Assembly: GCF_030767025.1 (NCBI RefSeq)
Contig: NZ_JASITE010000001.1
Span: 62,001-126,000, forward strand
Length of the DNA stretch: 64,000 nt
Direction of reading: 5' to 3'
Origin: Nocardia sp. CC227C
Lineage (GTDB): Bacteria > Actinomycetota > Actinomycetes > Mycobacteriales > Mycobacteriaceae
Positions 1 through 9,316 of this stretch are shown piece after piece. The notes under the pieces are model-generated. The model did no database searches. It was not told where the DNA came from and saw nothing but the letters and a program-made list of their open reading frames with translations. Positions within the stretch are counted from its first letter, which is position 1, and each line of letters opens with the position of its first letter. A program made the position numbers and the translations under genes.

Positions 1-3000
1 CGGCGCGGTTGGTGTGGGTGAGGAGGTTGCCTTCGCCGTCGTAGGTCCAGGACTCGTGGTGGCCGTCGGGGTCGAGGCGGCGCAGGAGTTTGCCGTCGGG
101 GGACCAGTGGTAGCGGGTGGTGTGGCCGAGGGGGTCGGTGACGGCAGTGGGGCGGCCGAAGGCGTCGCGGGTGATGTGGGTGGTGGCCCCGAGGGGGTCG
201 GTCACCGTGACGGGGAGACCTGCGGCGTCGACGGTGACGGTGGTGCGGGCCGAATTCGGCTCGGTGACGGTCGCTACCGCGCCGTTGGGGTGGTAGGTGT
301 AGGTGGTGTGGATGCCGCCGGGAGTGGTTGTGGCGGTGAGGTTTCCGTGGGCGTCCCAGTCGCGGCGTGCGGTGCTGCCGTCGGGGTGGGTGATGGTTTC
401 GGGGCGGTTGCGCCAGGCGTAGGCGATGTCGATGGAGCGGCCGTCGGGGCGGACGATACGGGTGACGTCGCCGTCGGGGGAGTAGGTGTAGCCGGTGACC
501 GCGTTGTCGGGGGCGGTGACCCGGAGGGGGCGGCGGTCGGCGTTGTAGTCGATGCGGGTGTGGCCGCCCGCCGGGTCCATGATGTCGCGGACGCGCAGGT
601 CGTGGTCGAAACCCCGGGTGGTGACCGCACCCTGGGAGTTGATGTGGCGGGTGATGTGGCCGGTGCCGTCGGGGTAGTCGAGGTAGTCGAATCCGGCATT
701 GAGGATGCCGTCGGTGCCGTGCTGGAGGATGACGCGACCGGCGCTGTCGTAGGTGTTGACCATGGTGGTGCCGCGGGAGTCGGTCCACGACAGCATGCGG
801 TCACGGTCGTCGTAGGTGTAGCGGGTGGTGGCACCGGAACCGTTGGTGACCGCTGTCAGATTGCCTGCGGCATAGTCGAATCGGCGGACGGCAATGCTGG
901 ATTCGGGGCCGTCCGGGGTGGTCGTATCGACGACGGTCAGGCCGGTCACGCGTCCGACGGCGGGATCGGTGGCGACCTCGATGTGATAGCCGCCGGTATG
1001 GGTGATGGCGGTGGGTGTGCCGTCGGGGGCGTAGTGGAAGCGGACGCGGTTGAGGTGGCGGTCGGTGATCGCCGAGATCGGGTACACCCCGAGCAGCCCG
1101 TCGAGTTCGGGTTCGGGAGTGAAGTGCCAGATGATCTCGCGCTCGGGGTCGGAGACGCGGTAGGTGCCGGTATCGGTGCGGGAGCAGGTGTACCGCGCGC
1201 CGCCGACCAGCGGCTCCACCGCGATGCCGGGATCGGCGTGCGGGTAGGCCAGCAGCAGGCCGTCCTCGCCGAGGAAGGTCACCTGATGCTCGGCGACGAC
1301 CACGCGCATATCCAGGGTCGACGACCAGGTGGGGCCGAACCAGCGGCCCCAGCGGTAGTTCGAGCGATGCCGCCGGGTCAGGACCAGGGGGAGCACGCCG
1401 GGTAGCGTGAGATCGGTTTCGGGGAGCAGGAATTCGCCGGTCGCGGCGTCTACGGGATCGCCGCATTCGGCGACCTTGTCCGCGGTCTGCGTATTCGCCG
1501 GGTCCTTGGCGGCGTCAGCGACGTCGGGTTCGGGCTCCGATGGATCCGAATCCTGTTGCCTGTCTTCATTATCGCGGTCGGTATCGGTATCGCGATCGTC
1601 GGTGTCGCGGTCTCGGGCACCGTCGTCGTTTCGTGCATCCGGCTCGTCGGCGGGGTTGCGGTCGGGTGCCGATCCTTGATCGGGCGTCTGGCGCGTATCC
1701 GGTGCCGGATCCGAGCGCGGGGCATTCGGGCCATCGGGCAGCGGGCGGGTCGAGGTTCCGGCGTCCAGATTGGTTCTCGGATTCGCATCCCCGGGTTGGG
1801 CGCGTGGACCGGTCGGGGTGTCCGGAGTGGGCCGCGGCGTGGGGCTGTGCGGAGTGGTCTGCGTGGGGGACATCGGCCCTCGGCTCGCCGGGGTGTCGGC
1901 GCGTGCGGGACCGGGCATCGGATCAGCGCGCGGCGTGGGGGCGTCTCGGGGCGGTGCTGGAGTGTGGGCGGGTGTCGAGTGTGTGTGGGCGGGCGCGGTC
2001 GTGTCGGATGTGCGGGTGCCGGGCGCGTCGGTCGGACTCGTGCTGTCGGGACGGGTCGCTGCGTCTGCGGGTGTGCGGCCGCCGCTGTCGGCGTGCGGGT
2101 TGTCCGGGGTTGTCGATGCCGGGTTGAGGGTGGAGTCGGGCTGCCTGTCGCCCGCATCCACGTCGGTGTCCGAATGCGGCTGGTGCTCCGGTCGATTCGC
2201 GGCCGGTTGATTGTCCGGCGGGTTCGTACCGGCCGGGTCGGTGTCGCGCGGTCTGTCCGGGGCGGATTCGTTCGGCGTCGTGGCCGGATCGGCGTCGGGT
2301 CGCGTCGCACCCGGAGCATCGGAGATATCCGGGTGTGTGGGAGGTGTGTAGGTATCGCGCAGCGGCCCGGGCGGATCGGAGTCCGGGCGGGGGCTCGGCG
2401 TACCGGGGTCGTCGACCCGTGCCGGGCCCGCCGAGGGAGTGTCCGGCCGCTGCGTCGGTCCCTCCGGTGTCGGCTCGGGACGCGTGGCGGGCGCATCCGG
2501 TTCGCCTCGTGGCTGATCGACCGTGACGTCGACCTGCCCGCCGTCGTCGGCACGGTCGGTGGGCTGCTCCCGCGCCGGGGCGGGCTGATCGTGTTGGGCG
2601 GCTTGTACGTTGGGGTCGGGGCGATCCGGTTCCGGGGCCGCGCCCGCGCCTCGGTCCTGCGCCGGGGCGTCGGCGTCGCGAGGCGGAGTATCCGTACCCG
2701 GCGTATCCCGTTGCGGCGCGGGGGTATCGATATCGGCCCGGGGAGTCGTCGTCGGCTCGGGTCGGGGACTGAACCCTTCGGGCGCGGCCCGATCGACGGG
2801 CGCACGGGTCGGCACATCGGGTCTCGGCCGGACCGACGGGGCCAGATTGTCGACCTTGTTCAGCAGCGACGGCGCTTTGGCGGCCAGTCCGGCACCGCCC
2901 GTCGGGACGGCGGTCGCGACATCGAAGGCCACGGTGCCGAGCGCCTCGAACGGGTTGGCCCGCGCGTCGTCGATCAGCGCGTCCACCACCGGCCCCGGAT

Positions 3001-3961
3001 CGGCCGCGGTGGTCGCCAGACCCCCGGCCAGATTCGACATGTTCTCCAGGTACTCGCCCGGATGGGTCAGGTTGTAGGTGTCGGTGGGGTTGACCTTGCG
3101 GACGAATTGCAGCAGTCCCGACGCACCGCTGAGCACGCCGTCGGTGAAGCTCAGATTCGCGTACTCGCCGATCTGCATAGCGTCTTCGACGTTGGCCGCC
3201 ATGCGGGAGACGAACGGCGGCTCCTCCGGCGCAGCGGCCTTGGCCGCCGACAGGGAGCTCACCGCCTGGTCGGCCGCGGTGTCGCGGTTGGTCCGCGCCC
3301 GCGACAGGATGTCGCGGGCGGCCTGGAAGTGCGGTGACCAGGTATCGGTCACCGTCGCCTTGTCCTTCTGCTCGTCGGTGAGCGAGCGCCACCAGGCCAG
3401 CACCCGCCGCCGCTCCTGTACGCCCGCCTTCCATTCGGCGATGGCGTCGGCGGCCAGACCCTGGGCCGCCGACACCGCCGCCGCCCAGGCGTCCAACGCG
3501 GTCTTGGCGTCGGTGAAGGCGTCGGCGGCCTCGGTCCATTTGCCTGGCTGCGGCGAGAACCCGACCCGATATCCGTCCGCGCCCAAACCGTGCCAGTCAC
3601 TGATATTTCCGACCGCGCGCAACCCCTCGCCGGTCTGATCGGCCGCCTGCGACAGCTTCTCCAGACTGTTTCCGGCCTCCGTGATCGCCGACGGCTCCCC
3701 GCGGATCAGCTCCTTCGGGTCCTCGGTCTCCCCGAGCTCCCGCTCCTCGACCTCCCCGCCCAATGCGGAGGACACCTGGTCGCCGACATCGTCCAGTGCG
3801 TCGCCGACCCCGTCCCAGCCGACCGAGCGGGCGGCGTCCGCGCCGACGTCGAGCACATCGTCGATCGCCTCGCCGACCGCCGCGGTGGCGGATTCGGCCG
3901 CGTCCTCGACGGCCTCCCCGATCTGATTGGCCTTGTCCTCCAGCCAGTCCCCGATGCCCAC
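1..3961 (-). CDS. RHS/YD-repeat polymorphic toxin-type protein with T7SS N-terminus (partial, C-terminus off the left edge)
   Basis: About 1,320 residues lie in the window and the 3' end is missing, so any toxin domain is unseen. The GTG start follows the upstream gene's stop by 7 nt and uses AAGGGGAG as ribosome site. Residues 1-350 are acidic and helical and include a WXG-like stretch (ISDWHGLGADGYRVGF, then W-x-E-A-x-D repeats) as in T7SS-secreted RHS proteins. Residues about 395-815 are a disordered Pro/Asp/Thr/Arg-rich linker. From about 830 a DUF6531-like entry (GDPVDAATGEF, then LTRRHRSNYR) leads into YD repeats such as TRYTYDDRDRM and TTYTYHPNGA. Family knowledge: the RHS shell encloses a C-terminal toxin that is released in target cells. 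Neighbouring WXG100 and YbaB genes support ESX-type export (inference). Confidence 0.88.
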   Translation of the reverse strand, partial: MGIGDWLEDKANQIGEAVEDAAESATAAVGEAIDDVLDVGADAARSVGWDGVGDALDDVGDQVSSALGGEVEERELGETEDPKELIRGEPSAITEAGNSLEKLSQAADQTGEGLRAVGNISDWHGLGADGYRVGFSPQPGKWTEAADAFTDAKTALDAWAAAVSAAQGLAADAIAEWKAGVQERRRVLAWWRSLTDEQKDKATVTDTWSPHFQAARDILSRARTNRDTAADQAVSSLSAAKAAAPEEPPFVSRMAANVEDAMQIGEYANLSFTDGVLSGASGLLQFVRKVNPTDTYNLTHPGEYLENMSNLAGGLATTAADPGPVVDALIDDARANPFEALGTVAFDVATAVPTGGAGLAAKAPSLLNKVDNLAPSVRPRPDVPTRAPVDRAAPEGFSPRPEPTTTPRADIDTPAPQRDTPGTDTPPRDADAPAQDRGAGAAPEPDRPDPNVQAAQHDQPAPAREQPTDRADDGGQVDVTVDQPRGEPDAPATRPEPTPEGPTQRPDTPSAGPARVDDPGTPSPRPDSDPPGPLRDTYTPPTHPDISDAPGATRPDADPATTPNESAPDRPRDTDPAGTNPPDNQPAANRPEHQPHSDTDVDAGDRQPDSTLNPASTTPDNPHADSGGRTPADAATRPDSTSPTDAPGTRTSDTTAPAHTHSTPAHTPAPPRDAPTPRADPMPGPARADTPASRGPMSPTQTTPHSPTPRPTPDTPTGPRAQPGDANPRTNLDAGTSTRPLPDGPNAPRSDPAPDTRQTPDQGSAPDRNPADEPDARNDDGARDRDTDDRDTDTDRDNEDRQQDSDPSEPEPDVADAAKDPANTQTADKVAECGDPVDAATGEFLLPETDLTLPGVLPLVLTRRHRSNYRWGRWFGPTWSSTLDMRVVVAEHQVTFLGEDGLLLAYPHADPGIAVEPLVGGARYTCSRTDTGTYRVSDPEREIIWHFTPEPELDGLLGVYPISAITDRHLNRVRFHYAPDGTPTAITHTGGYHIEVATDPAVGRVTGLTVVDTTTPDGPESSIAVRRFDYAAGNLTAVTNGSGATTRYTYDDRDRMLSWTDSRGTTMVNTYDSAGRVILQHGTDGILNAGFDYLDYPDGTGHITRHINSQGAVTTRGFDHDLRVRDIMDPAGGHTRIDYNADRRPLRVTAPDNAVTGYTYSPDGDVTRIVRPDGRSIDIAYAWRNRPETITHPDGSTARRDWDAHGNLTATTTPGGIHTTYTYHPNGAVATVTEPNSARTTVTVDAAGLPVTVTDPLGATTHITRDAFGRPTAVTDPLGHTTRYHWSPDGKLLRRLDPDGHHESWTYDGEGNLLTHTNRA

Positions 3962-3968
3962 GCCCCGA

Positions 3969-4646
3969 TTACTCCCCTTGGGCGCCTTGCGGATTCAGCA
4001 GTGGCGCGTACTTCTGCTGAATCTGTTCCACCTGGGCGGCCGCGCCGGTGTTCCAGCCGGGCGCGGGGAGCCCGTCCGGGGTCGCGCCGCCGGTGCCGAT
4101 CGACGCGGGATTGGTCAGCACGCCCAGGTTGGCGGCGGCCTGCGGGCCGACGGCCTGCACAATCTCCCAATTCATCTGCGCGGCAAGGGCAGCGCGGTCG
4201 AAGGATTCGCGGCTGTAGTCCGGATTGCGGATGTGATTGAACGAGTTGTCGGCGAGTGTCTCGCCCCAGTCGCGGGCGGCGATCTGGTCCTGGGTCAGGT
4301 GCGGATTGCCCGCCATGCTGGTCCACAACACCTTGAACATGGTGGAGGCTTTGTCCTCCATGGCCTGATAGCGGCCCGCGCTCAACCCCAATGCCTGCGC
4401 GATCTGGTTGCCCGCCTGCACCAGTGCCCGCACACCCCACGACCACCGCTCGGTATAGGACTCGAATTCGGACTGAACCGACTGCTTGCCCGCCTCCAGC
4501 GCCGACAGGGTGAGCAGCGCCAACCCTCGCCCGGACGACGCGGTTTCCTTGATCCCCACCTCGGCCAGCGCGTCGATCATTCCGTTGATGCCCTTGGCGG
4601 TCTGCTCCAAGGCCGCGGGATCGACCTGCAATCTGTCAACCGACAC
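3969..4646 (-). CDS. WXG100-like / ESX-associated protein
   Basis: A 225-residue helical protein starting MSVDRLQVDP, a typical opening for actinobacterial ESX-associated proteins, with a GTG start behind GAGGGAGGG. An N-terminal four-helix-type segment (residues 1-100) is followed by WSWGVRALVQAGNQIAQALG and a Pro/Gly-rich end. It is longer than a classical 100-residue WXG100 protein and looks like a fusion of that fold with a tail. It ends 7 nt before the RHS gene and probably serves as its secretion partner or adaptor; that role is inferred from position. Confidence 0.7.
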   Translation of the reverse strand: MSVDRLQVDPAALEQTAKGINGMIDALAEVGIKETASSGRGLALLTLSALEAGKQSVQSEFESYTERWSWGVRALVQAGNQIAQALGLSAGRYQAMEDKASTMFKVLWTSMAGNPHLTQDQIAARDWGETLADNSFNHIRNPDYSRESFDRAALAAQMNWEIVQAVGPQAAANLGVLTNPASIGTGGATPDGLPAPGWNTGAAAQVEQIQQKYAPLLNPQGAQGE

Positions 4647-4667
4647 TGTCGCCCTCCCTCGTCATTC

Positions 4668-5015
4668 CTACAACCGGTACGTGATCCGGACCGGGGCGTC
4701 GTCATCCCACTGCTCGGTCGCGGCGGCGGGCGGCGCCGGACGGCCGTCCCGGGCGAGCCGGCCGAGCAGCTCGGCGGCGGCGGCTTCCGCTTCCTCCCGG
4801 GCACGACGGTGGCAGCCGGTGATGGCGGCGGCGAGCCGTGCGGGGTCGACGGTCATCGCGGCGGGGGAGATCTGGAGGTCGGTGATCGTCCCGTACGCAT
4901 CGGTCTCGACGATCACCGCGCCCTGGGATGCTTCAGCACGTCCGCGCACCGCCGACATGGCCCGGTCGATCTGCTGAGCGTGGGCACCCTGCTGTTCCGC
5001 GGCCACGCTCACCAC
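4668..5015 (-). CDS. YbaB/EbfC-family protein, ESX-associated
   Basis: A 115-residue protein whose central part (AVIVETDAYGTITDLQISP, then a Ala/Arg/Glu-rich helix) has the alpha-beta-alpha pattern of the YbaB/EbfC nucleoid-associated family. In mycobacteria and nocardiae such copies sit at the head of T7SS effector operons, as this one does (YbaB, WXG, RHS). GTG start preceded by GAGGGGGTG. DNA binding is not demonstrated for the ESX-linked copies; it may instead act as an export chaperone. Confidence 0.68.
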   Translation of the reverse strand: MVSVAAEQQGAHAQQIDRAMSAVRGRAEASQGAVIVETDAYGTITDLQISPAAMTVDPARLAAAITGCHRRAREEAEAAAAELLGRLARDGRPAPPAAATEQWDDDAPVRITYRL

Positions 5016-5120
5016 CCCCTCTGCCTCTGCGTCTCGCCCGATGCTAATCCACGACCGTGACCATCCGCGCTGCCCGACGCTGTTCCGCGGATCACTCTGC
5101 CCGGGCTCGGAAGTCGAAGC

Positions 5121-5507
5121 TCAGAAGTCGAATACGCTCCCGGTCGCGCCCTTGCCGTGGCAGTCGTTCGGGAACGTCTTGGTGAAAGCGACCGCTCGGC
5201 CGCGCCAGGTGCCGCTGGCGGCGTAGACGACCGGGTCGTACTCCTGGGTGCAGATGACCCCGGGGTCGACGTTCAAGGCGTCGAAGTCGCCGTCGACGGC
5301 GTCCAGTTCGGCGCAGGCCCGGTCCGCGGCGGGGTGGTCGCCGCCCGCGCCGGTTGCGCATCGCAGGGTTGCCGTGCGGGCGGTGTCACGGTTGTCCGGA
5401 GCCGCCACGGTCAAGGTCAGTTCGGTGCGTTCCGGTTCGGAATCGGCGCAACCGCCGACCGCCACGACCGCGACGGCCAGCACGCATATCGGGAACAGGG
5501 CGCGCAT
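5121..5507 (-). CDS. SSI-family subtilisin-inhibitor-like lipoprotein
   Basis: 128 residues; ATG start behind AAGGAG. The signal peptide ends in a lipobox (AVGGC, Cys20), so the protein is likely lipid-anchored outside the membrane. The mature part matches the Streptomyces subtilisin inhibitor family: C50...GGDHP...C65 and C86-TQEYDPV...G-TW-x-G...FPNDC116, with a C-terminal VFDF. The four cysteines fit the two SSI disulfides. By alignment of C-x-x-x-YDPV with canonical SSI, the reactive bond would be Gln88-Glu89, unusual for a subtilisin inhibitor. It diverges from a serine hydrolase gene 80 bp away. Confidence 0.8.
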   Translation of the reverse strand: MRALFPICVLAVAVVAVGGCADSEPERTELTLTVAAPDNRDTARTATLRCATGAGGDHPAADRACAELDAVDGDFDALNVDPGVICTQEYDPVVYAASGTWRGRAVAFTKTFPNDCHGKGATGSVFDF

Positions 5508-5586
5508 GGGGATGCTCCTTCGGTCGTTGTGGTGTGTCGGGCGTGTTGACCGTACTCGATGCGGTCTGCCTATTACTGTGCGCGAA

Positions 5587-6678
5587 ATGCGTCGAGTTCT
5601 GCTCGTCTTCACCATCGCTCTGTCGTTCGCGGGGTCCGCGCACACGTCCGCCGTCGCCGAGCCCGGCAGGTGGCAGCGGGCGCTGGAGGACATCGTCGCG
5701 CACGGGGCGGCGGGGGTGCAGGCGCAGGTGCGCACGCCCGCCGGGGTGTGGGACGGGTCCGCGGGTGTGGTGCGGTTGGGGCGGCCGGACCCGGTGCCGA
5801 GCGGCGGGCGGTTCCGCATCGGCAGCATCACCAAGACGTTCACCGCGACCGCGCTGTTGCAGCTGGTCGGCGAGGGACGGATCGGGTTGGACGATCCGGT
5901 GAGCCGCTGGCTGCCCGAATTCGGGGTCGATCCGCGAATCACCGTGCGCATGGTCCTGGCGCAGACCAGCGGGCTGCTCGACTACCTCAATGGCGGCGGT
6001 GGCTACCCGCCCATGGTGGGCGACACGCTCGCCGATATCCGGCGCACCTGGCAGCCGCCCGATTTCGTGCGGTGGGCCACCGAGAAGCCGTTGCAGTTCG
6101 AGCCGGGCAGCGGATGGGCCTACTCGAACACCAACTACATCGTGGCGGGCCTGCTCATCGAACGGGCGTCGGGACTGCCCTACCACGTGAACATCTACAC
6201 CCGGATCACCCTGCCGCTGCTCATGTTCGGCACCGGTGTCCCGCAGACCTTCGACGGGATTCTCGGCCCGCACGCACACGGCTACTACGACTACGGCGGC
6301 GGCCTGACCGATGTCACCGACCAGAACCCCTCCTACGTGTGGGCGGCCGGCGGCATCGTCTCCTCCACCCAGGACCTGCACACCTTCCTCACCGGCCTGT
6401 TGGACGGGCGTCTGCTGCCCCCGCATCTGCTGGCCGAGATGCGCGCCTTCCGGCACGTGAACGGTTCCTACGGCTACGGCCTGGGACTCTACGAATTCCG
6501 CCTCGGACCCGGCTGCCTCGGCCTCGGCCACAACGGTTACGTCAACGGCTTCGGCTCCCTCGCCCTGCGCAGCCCCGACGGCCGCCACAGCGTCGCACTC
6601 TCGATCACCGACACCACCGGCTACGGCTTCACCGCCGCCGTGGACCGCTTCGTCCGGTCCACCATGTGCGCGGGCTGA
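5587..6678 (+). CDS. Secreted beta-lactamase-family serine hydrolase (D,D-carboxypeptidase-like)
   Basis: 363 residues with a Sec signal peptide (MRRVLLVFTIALSFAGSAHT, cleavage near AVA). It carries the class C/PBP-like catalytic set: S80-I-T-K in RIGSITKTFTA, Y179-S-N in GWAYSNTNY, and an H-x-G motif in LGHNGYVNG near residue 315. Members are D-Ala-D-Ala carboxypeptidases, esterases or beta-lactamase-like enzymes acting outside the membrane; the substrate cannot be read from sequence. An in-frame GTG at 5578 is an alternative start. It is transcribed away from the SSI lipoprotein gene. Confidence 0.85.
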   Translation: MRRVLLVFTIALSFAGSAHTSAVAEPGRWQRALEDIVAHGAAGVQAQVRTPAGVWDGSAGVVRLGRPDPVPSGGRFRIGSITKTFTATALLQLVGEGRIGLDDPVSRWLPEFGVDPRITVRMVLAQTSGLLDYLNGGGGYPPMVGDTLADIRRTWQPPDFVRWATEKPLQFEPGSGWAYSNTNYIVAGLLIERASGLPYHVNIYTRITLPLLMFGTGVPQTFDGILGPHAHGYYDYGGGLTDVTDQNPSYVWAAGGIVSSTQDLHTFLTGLLDGRLLPPHLLAEMRAFRHVNGSYGYGLGLYEFRLGPGCLGLGHNGYVNGFGSLALRSPDGRHSVALSITDTTGYGFTAAVDRFVRSTMCAG

Positions 6679-6765
6679 ACCTCACAAGGGGAAGGCGGGC
6701 CCGTGTGATACCGCGGGCCTGGCTAGAGTCGATTTTCGTACTGATCGAGGACACCCCTAGGACGT

Positions 6766-8247
6766 GTGTTGACTACCGAGCACCTTGACCGCTGGAACGC
6801 TCACGAGGCTTCCGCGGAGGCGATGATTCCGATTATCGGGAAGCTGTACCGCGAGAAGGGGGTGACCGTTCTCCTGCACAGCCGATCGCTGGTGAACAAG
6901 TCGGTGATCAGCATTCTGCGGACGCACCGGTTCGCGCGGCAGATCGAGGGGGAGGAGCTGTCGATCGAGGAGACGCTGCCGTTCCTCGAGGTGCTCGGCG
7001 GGCTGGATCTGGGGCCGTGCAAGATCGACCTCGGACGGTTGGTGATGGCGTATCGCGCCGACGGTGGCGGGCGGTCGGCGGCCGAGTTCACCGCCGCGGT
7101 GCTGGCCGAGGTCACCGACGGCAACAAGGCCGAGGGGCAGGGGCCCCGGGATGTGGTGCTGTACGGCTTCGGCCGGATCGGGCGGCTGGTGGCGCGGCTG
7201 CTCATCGAGAAGACCGGCTCCGGCAACGGGCTGAACCTGCGGGCCGTGGTGGTGCGCAAGGGCGGCGAGGGCGATCTGGCCAAGCGCGCCTCGCTGCTGC
7301 GGCGGGATTCGGTGCACGGGCAGTTCAACGGCACGATCAAGGTCGACGCCGAGAACGATTCGATCATCGCCAACGGCAATGTGATCAGGTTCATCTACAG
7401 CGACGACCCGACCGCCATCGACTACACCGCGTACGGCATCGACGAGGCGATCCTCATCGACAACACCGGCAAGTGGCGGGACCGGCAGGGACTGGCCCAG
7501 CATCTGCGCCCCGGCATCGCCAAGGTGGTGCTGACCGCGCCCGGCAAGGGCGATGTGCCGAATATCGTGCACGGCGTCAACCACCGCGGGCTGGACCTGT
7601 CGGAGCGCGTCGTGTCCTGCGCCTCGTGCACGACCAATGCCATCGTCCCGCCGCTCAAGGCCATGGACGACGAGTTCGGCATCGTGCGCGGCCACGTGGA
7701 GACCGTGCACTCGTTCACCAACGACCAGAACCTGCTGGACAACTTCCACAAGGCCGACCGCCGCGGCCGCTCCGCGCCGTTCAACCTGGTGCTCACCGAG
7801 ACCGGCGCGGCGTCCGCGGTGGCCAAGGCGATGCCGGACTTCAAGGCCAAGATCACCGGCAACTCGATCCGGGTGCCCACCCCGGACGTCTCGGTCGCGA
7901 TCCTGAACCTGCAACTCGAGCGCGAGACCACGCGCGCGGAGGTGCTGGAGTACCTGCGCCGGGTGTCGCTGTCCGGTCCGCTGAGCCGCAACCTGGACTA
8001 CACCGCCGCCACCGACGTGGTGTCCAGCGATTTCATCGGTTCGCGCGCGGCCTCCATCGTGGATGCCAACGCCACCATCGTCGACGGTGACACCGCGATC
8101 CTGTACCTGTGGTACGACAACGAATTCGGTTACTCGTGCCAGGTGGTGCGCACGGTGCAGTACGTCTCGGGCATCGAGTACCCGACCTACCCGCGGCTGG
8201 GCGGGCACGACAGCGCCGCCGCGGTACCCGAACTGGTCGCTCAGTAG
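6766..8247 (+). CDS. gapB: Glyceraldehyde-3-phosphate dehydrogenase, long GapB-type
   Basis: 493 residues. A helical extension of about 125 residues precedes the GAPDH core, which begins with YGFGRIGRLVARLL (NAD-binding) and carries the active-site Cys288 in SCASCTTNAIVP, then LTETGAASAV and WYDNEFGYSCQVV. The length and extension are those of the actinobacterial class typified by Corynebacterium glutamicum GapB, which works mainly in the gluconeogenic direction with NADP or NAD. Start is GTG at 6766 or the adjacent TTG at 6769. It appears monocistronic; the glycolytic gap-pgk-tpi operon is not here. Confidence 0.92.
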   Translation: MLTTEHLDRWNAHEASAEAMIPIIGKLYREKGVTVLLHSRSLVNKSVISILRTHRFARQIEGEELSIEETLPFLEVLGGLDLGPCKIDLGRLVMAYRADGGGRSAAEFTAAVLAEVTDGNKAEGQGPRDVVLYGFGRIGRLVARLLIEKTGSGNGLNLRAVVVRKGGEGDLAKRASLLRRDSVHGQFNGTIKVDAENDSIIANGNVIRFIYSDDPTAIDYTAYGIDEAILIDNTGKWRDRQGLAQHLRPGIAKVVLTAPGKGDVPNIVHGVNHRGLDLSERVVSCASCTTNAIVPPLKAMDDEFGIVRGHVETVHSFTNDQNLLDNFHKADRRGRSAPFNLVLTETGAASAVAKAMPDFKAKITGNSIRVPTPDVSVAILNLQLERETTRAEVLEYLRRVSLSGPLSRNLDYTAATDVVSSDFIGSRAASIVDANATIVDGDTAILYLWYDNEFGYSCQVVRTVQYVSGIEYPTYPRLGGHDSAAAVPELVAQ

Positions 8248-8259
8248 TCGATCGCGACC

Positions 8260-8567
8260 TCAGCGCCGCCGGGCCGGGATCGGGCCGCGGCAGGCTTCGA
8301 CCATGATCTCGCGGGCCGCGCGTCCTTCCGGAGCGGGGAACAGGGCGTAGTTGTGCGGCAGGTTCACGGCCTCGTGATAGTCGATCGGGACGCGCGCTTC
8401 CGCCGGGCGGCGGGAGGCCGCACCTCGGTGTCGCGCCGGTCCCGCTTCGCGATATCCGCGTGCACCCCCGCCGCGGTGGCGAGCAGCTTCTTCTCGCCGC
8501 GCGCCCGCAACAGCGCGGTGACCGCTCTGGTCCGCCAGCTGGGCTTCGCGTGTGGGTCGGTGGTCAT
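8260..8567 (-). pseudogene. Frameshifted small gene of unknown function
   Basis: Reading from ATG 8567, coding-like sequence (MTTDPHAKPSWRTRAVTALL...) runs to about 8405 and then turns into Arg/Ser noise with a stop at 8364. A shift of one base there restores a coherent ending (ARVPIDYHEAVNLPHNYAL ... IMVEACRGPIPARRR) to the stop at 8260. The break falls in a GC-rich run (CCCGCCGCCCGGCGG), so either a real inactivating indel or a sequencing error is possible. The joined product would be about 102 residues. I do not recognise the family. It diverges from the AraC remnant. Confidence 0.4.
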
Positions 8568-8630
8568 GGCGCATCCCTCTGTCGTACTCGCCGACGCGAT
8601 GTGCGCCGGGTACGGATTAGCCTGGCGGAT

Positions 8631-9096
8631 ATGACCGGGGCCGCGCTTTCACAAACGTGCGCTGCCGCGCCCGTGGTGTGGATGCGGCCCCGGCACGCCG
8701 GATACCTCGGACCGGATCTGGGCGTGGGCATGCATGCCACGGCCATCGAATCCGGCGTCCGCCCTGGATCCCCGCATCGAGGCGATCGTGCGCGATATCC
8801 GCGAGGATCCGGGCGCGCACCCGCGCGCCGACCGCGCGGCGGCCGGTATCGGCATGTCGGAGCACTACTTCCTGCGGCTGTTCGCCGCGCACACCGGCAC
8901 CACCTTCCGCCGATACCGGCAGTGGGCACGGGTGCGCTTGGTGCTGGCGGGCATGTCCGCCGGATACGACCTCACCCGCTGCGCCGCCGACGCCGGCTTC
9001 GCCTCCCCCTCCCACCTCAGCGAAACCGTCCGCCGCACCTTCGGCGCCTCCCTGACCACCGCCCTCGATGCCCGTGTGACGCTGGATATCCGGTAG
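8631..9096 (+). pseudogene. AraC-family regulator remnant with internal deletion and frame change
   Basis: From ATG 8631 one frame gives an AraC-type start (PVVWMRPRHAGYLGPDLGVGMHA) for about 40 residues. Coding sense then moves to another frame giving LDPRIEAIVRDIREDPGAHP followed by a clear AraC helix-turn-helix pair (GMSEHYFLRLFAAHTGTTFRRYRQWAR ... DAGFASPSHLSETVRRTFG), stop at 9096. The sensor half, usually about 100 residues, is missing at the joint near 8740-8760. The downstream frame alone could give a 120-residue DNA-binding fragment from ATG 8734, so residual function is not excluded. Confidence 0.6.
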
Positions 9097-9316
9097 TGAA
9101 CGGCCACGGGCGGTGCGCATCGGCCCCTAGCCGTCCCCTATTCCGGAGGATTGCACGGCATTCGCGTCGACCCGCGTCACTTCCGCCGATCGGGATCGAT
9201 ACCCGGTTGCTGTGCGCAATGACCTTGGGGCCGCGCATGTTTCGGGCTACGGAGGCGATCGGTGGCTGTTGCTACGGTCCGGAAGCAATCGCCGGACGAA
9301 TCAGCAAGGGGTGGCT

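Noticed and set aside
14..1405. Long plus-strand Gly/Val-rich reading frame at the left edge
   Set aside because: It is the complement of the RHS gene, lacks a real ribosome site and has no coherent domain; the opposite strand encodes YD repeats.
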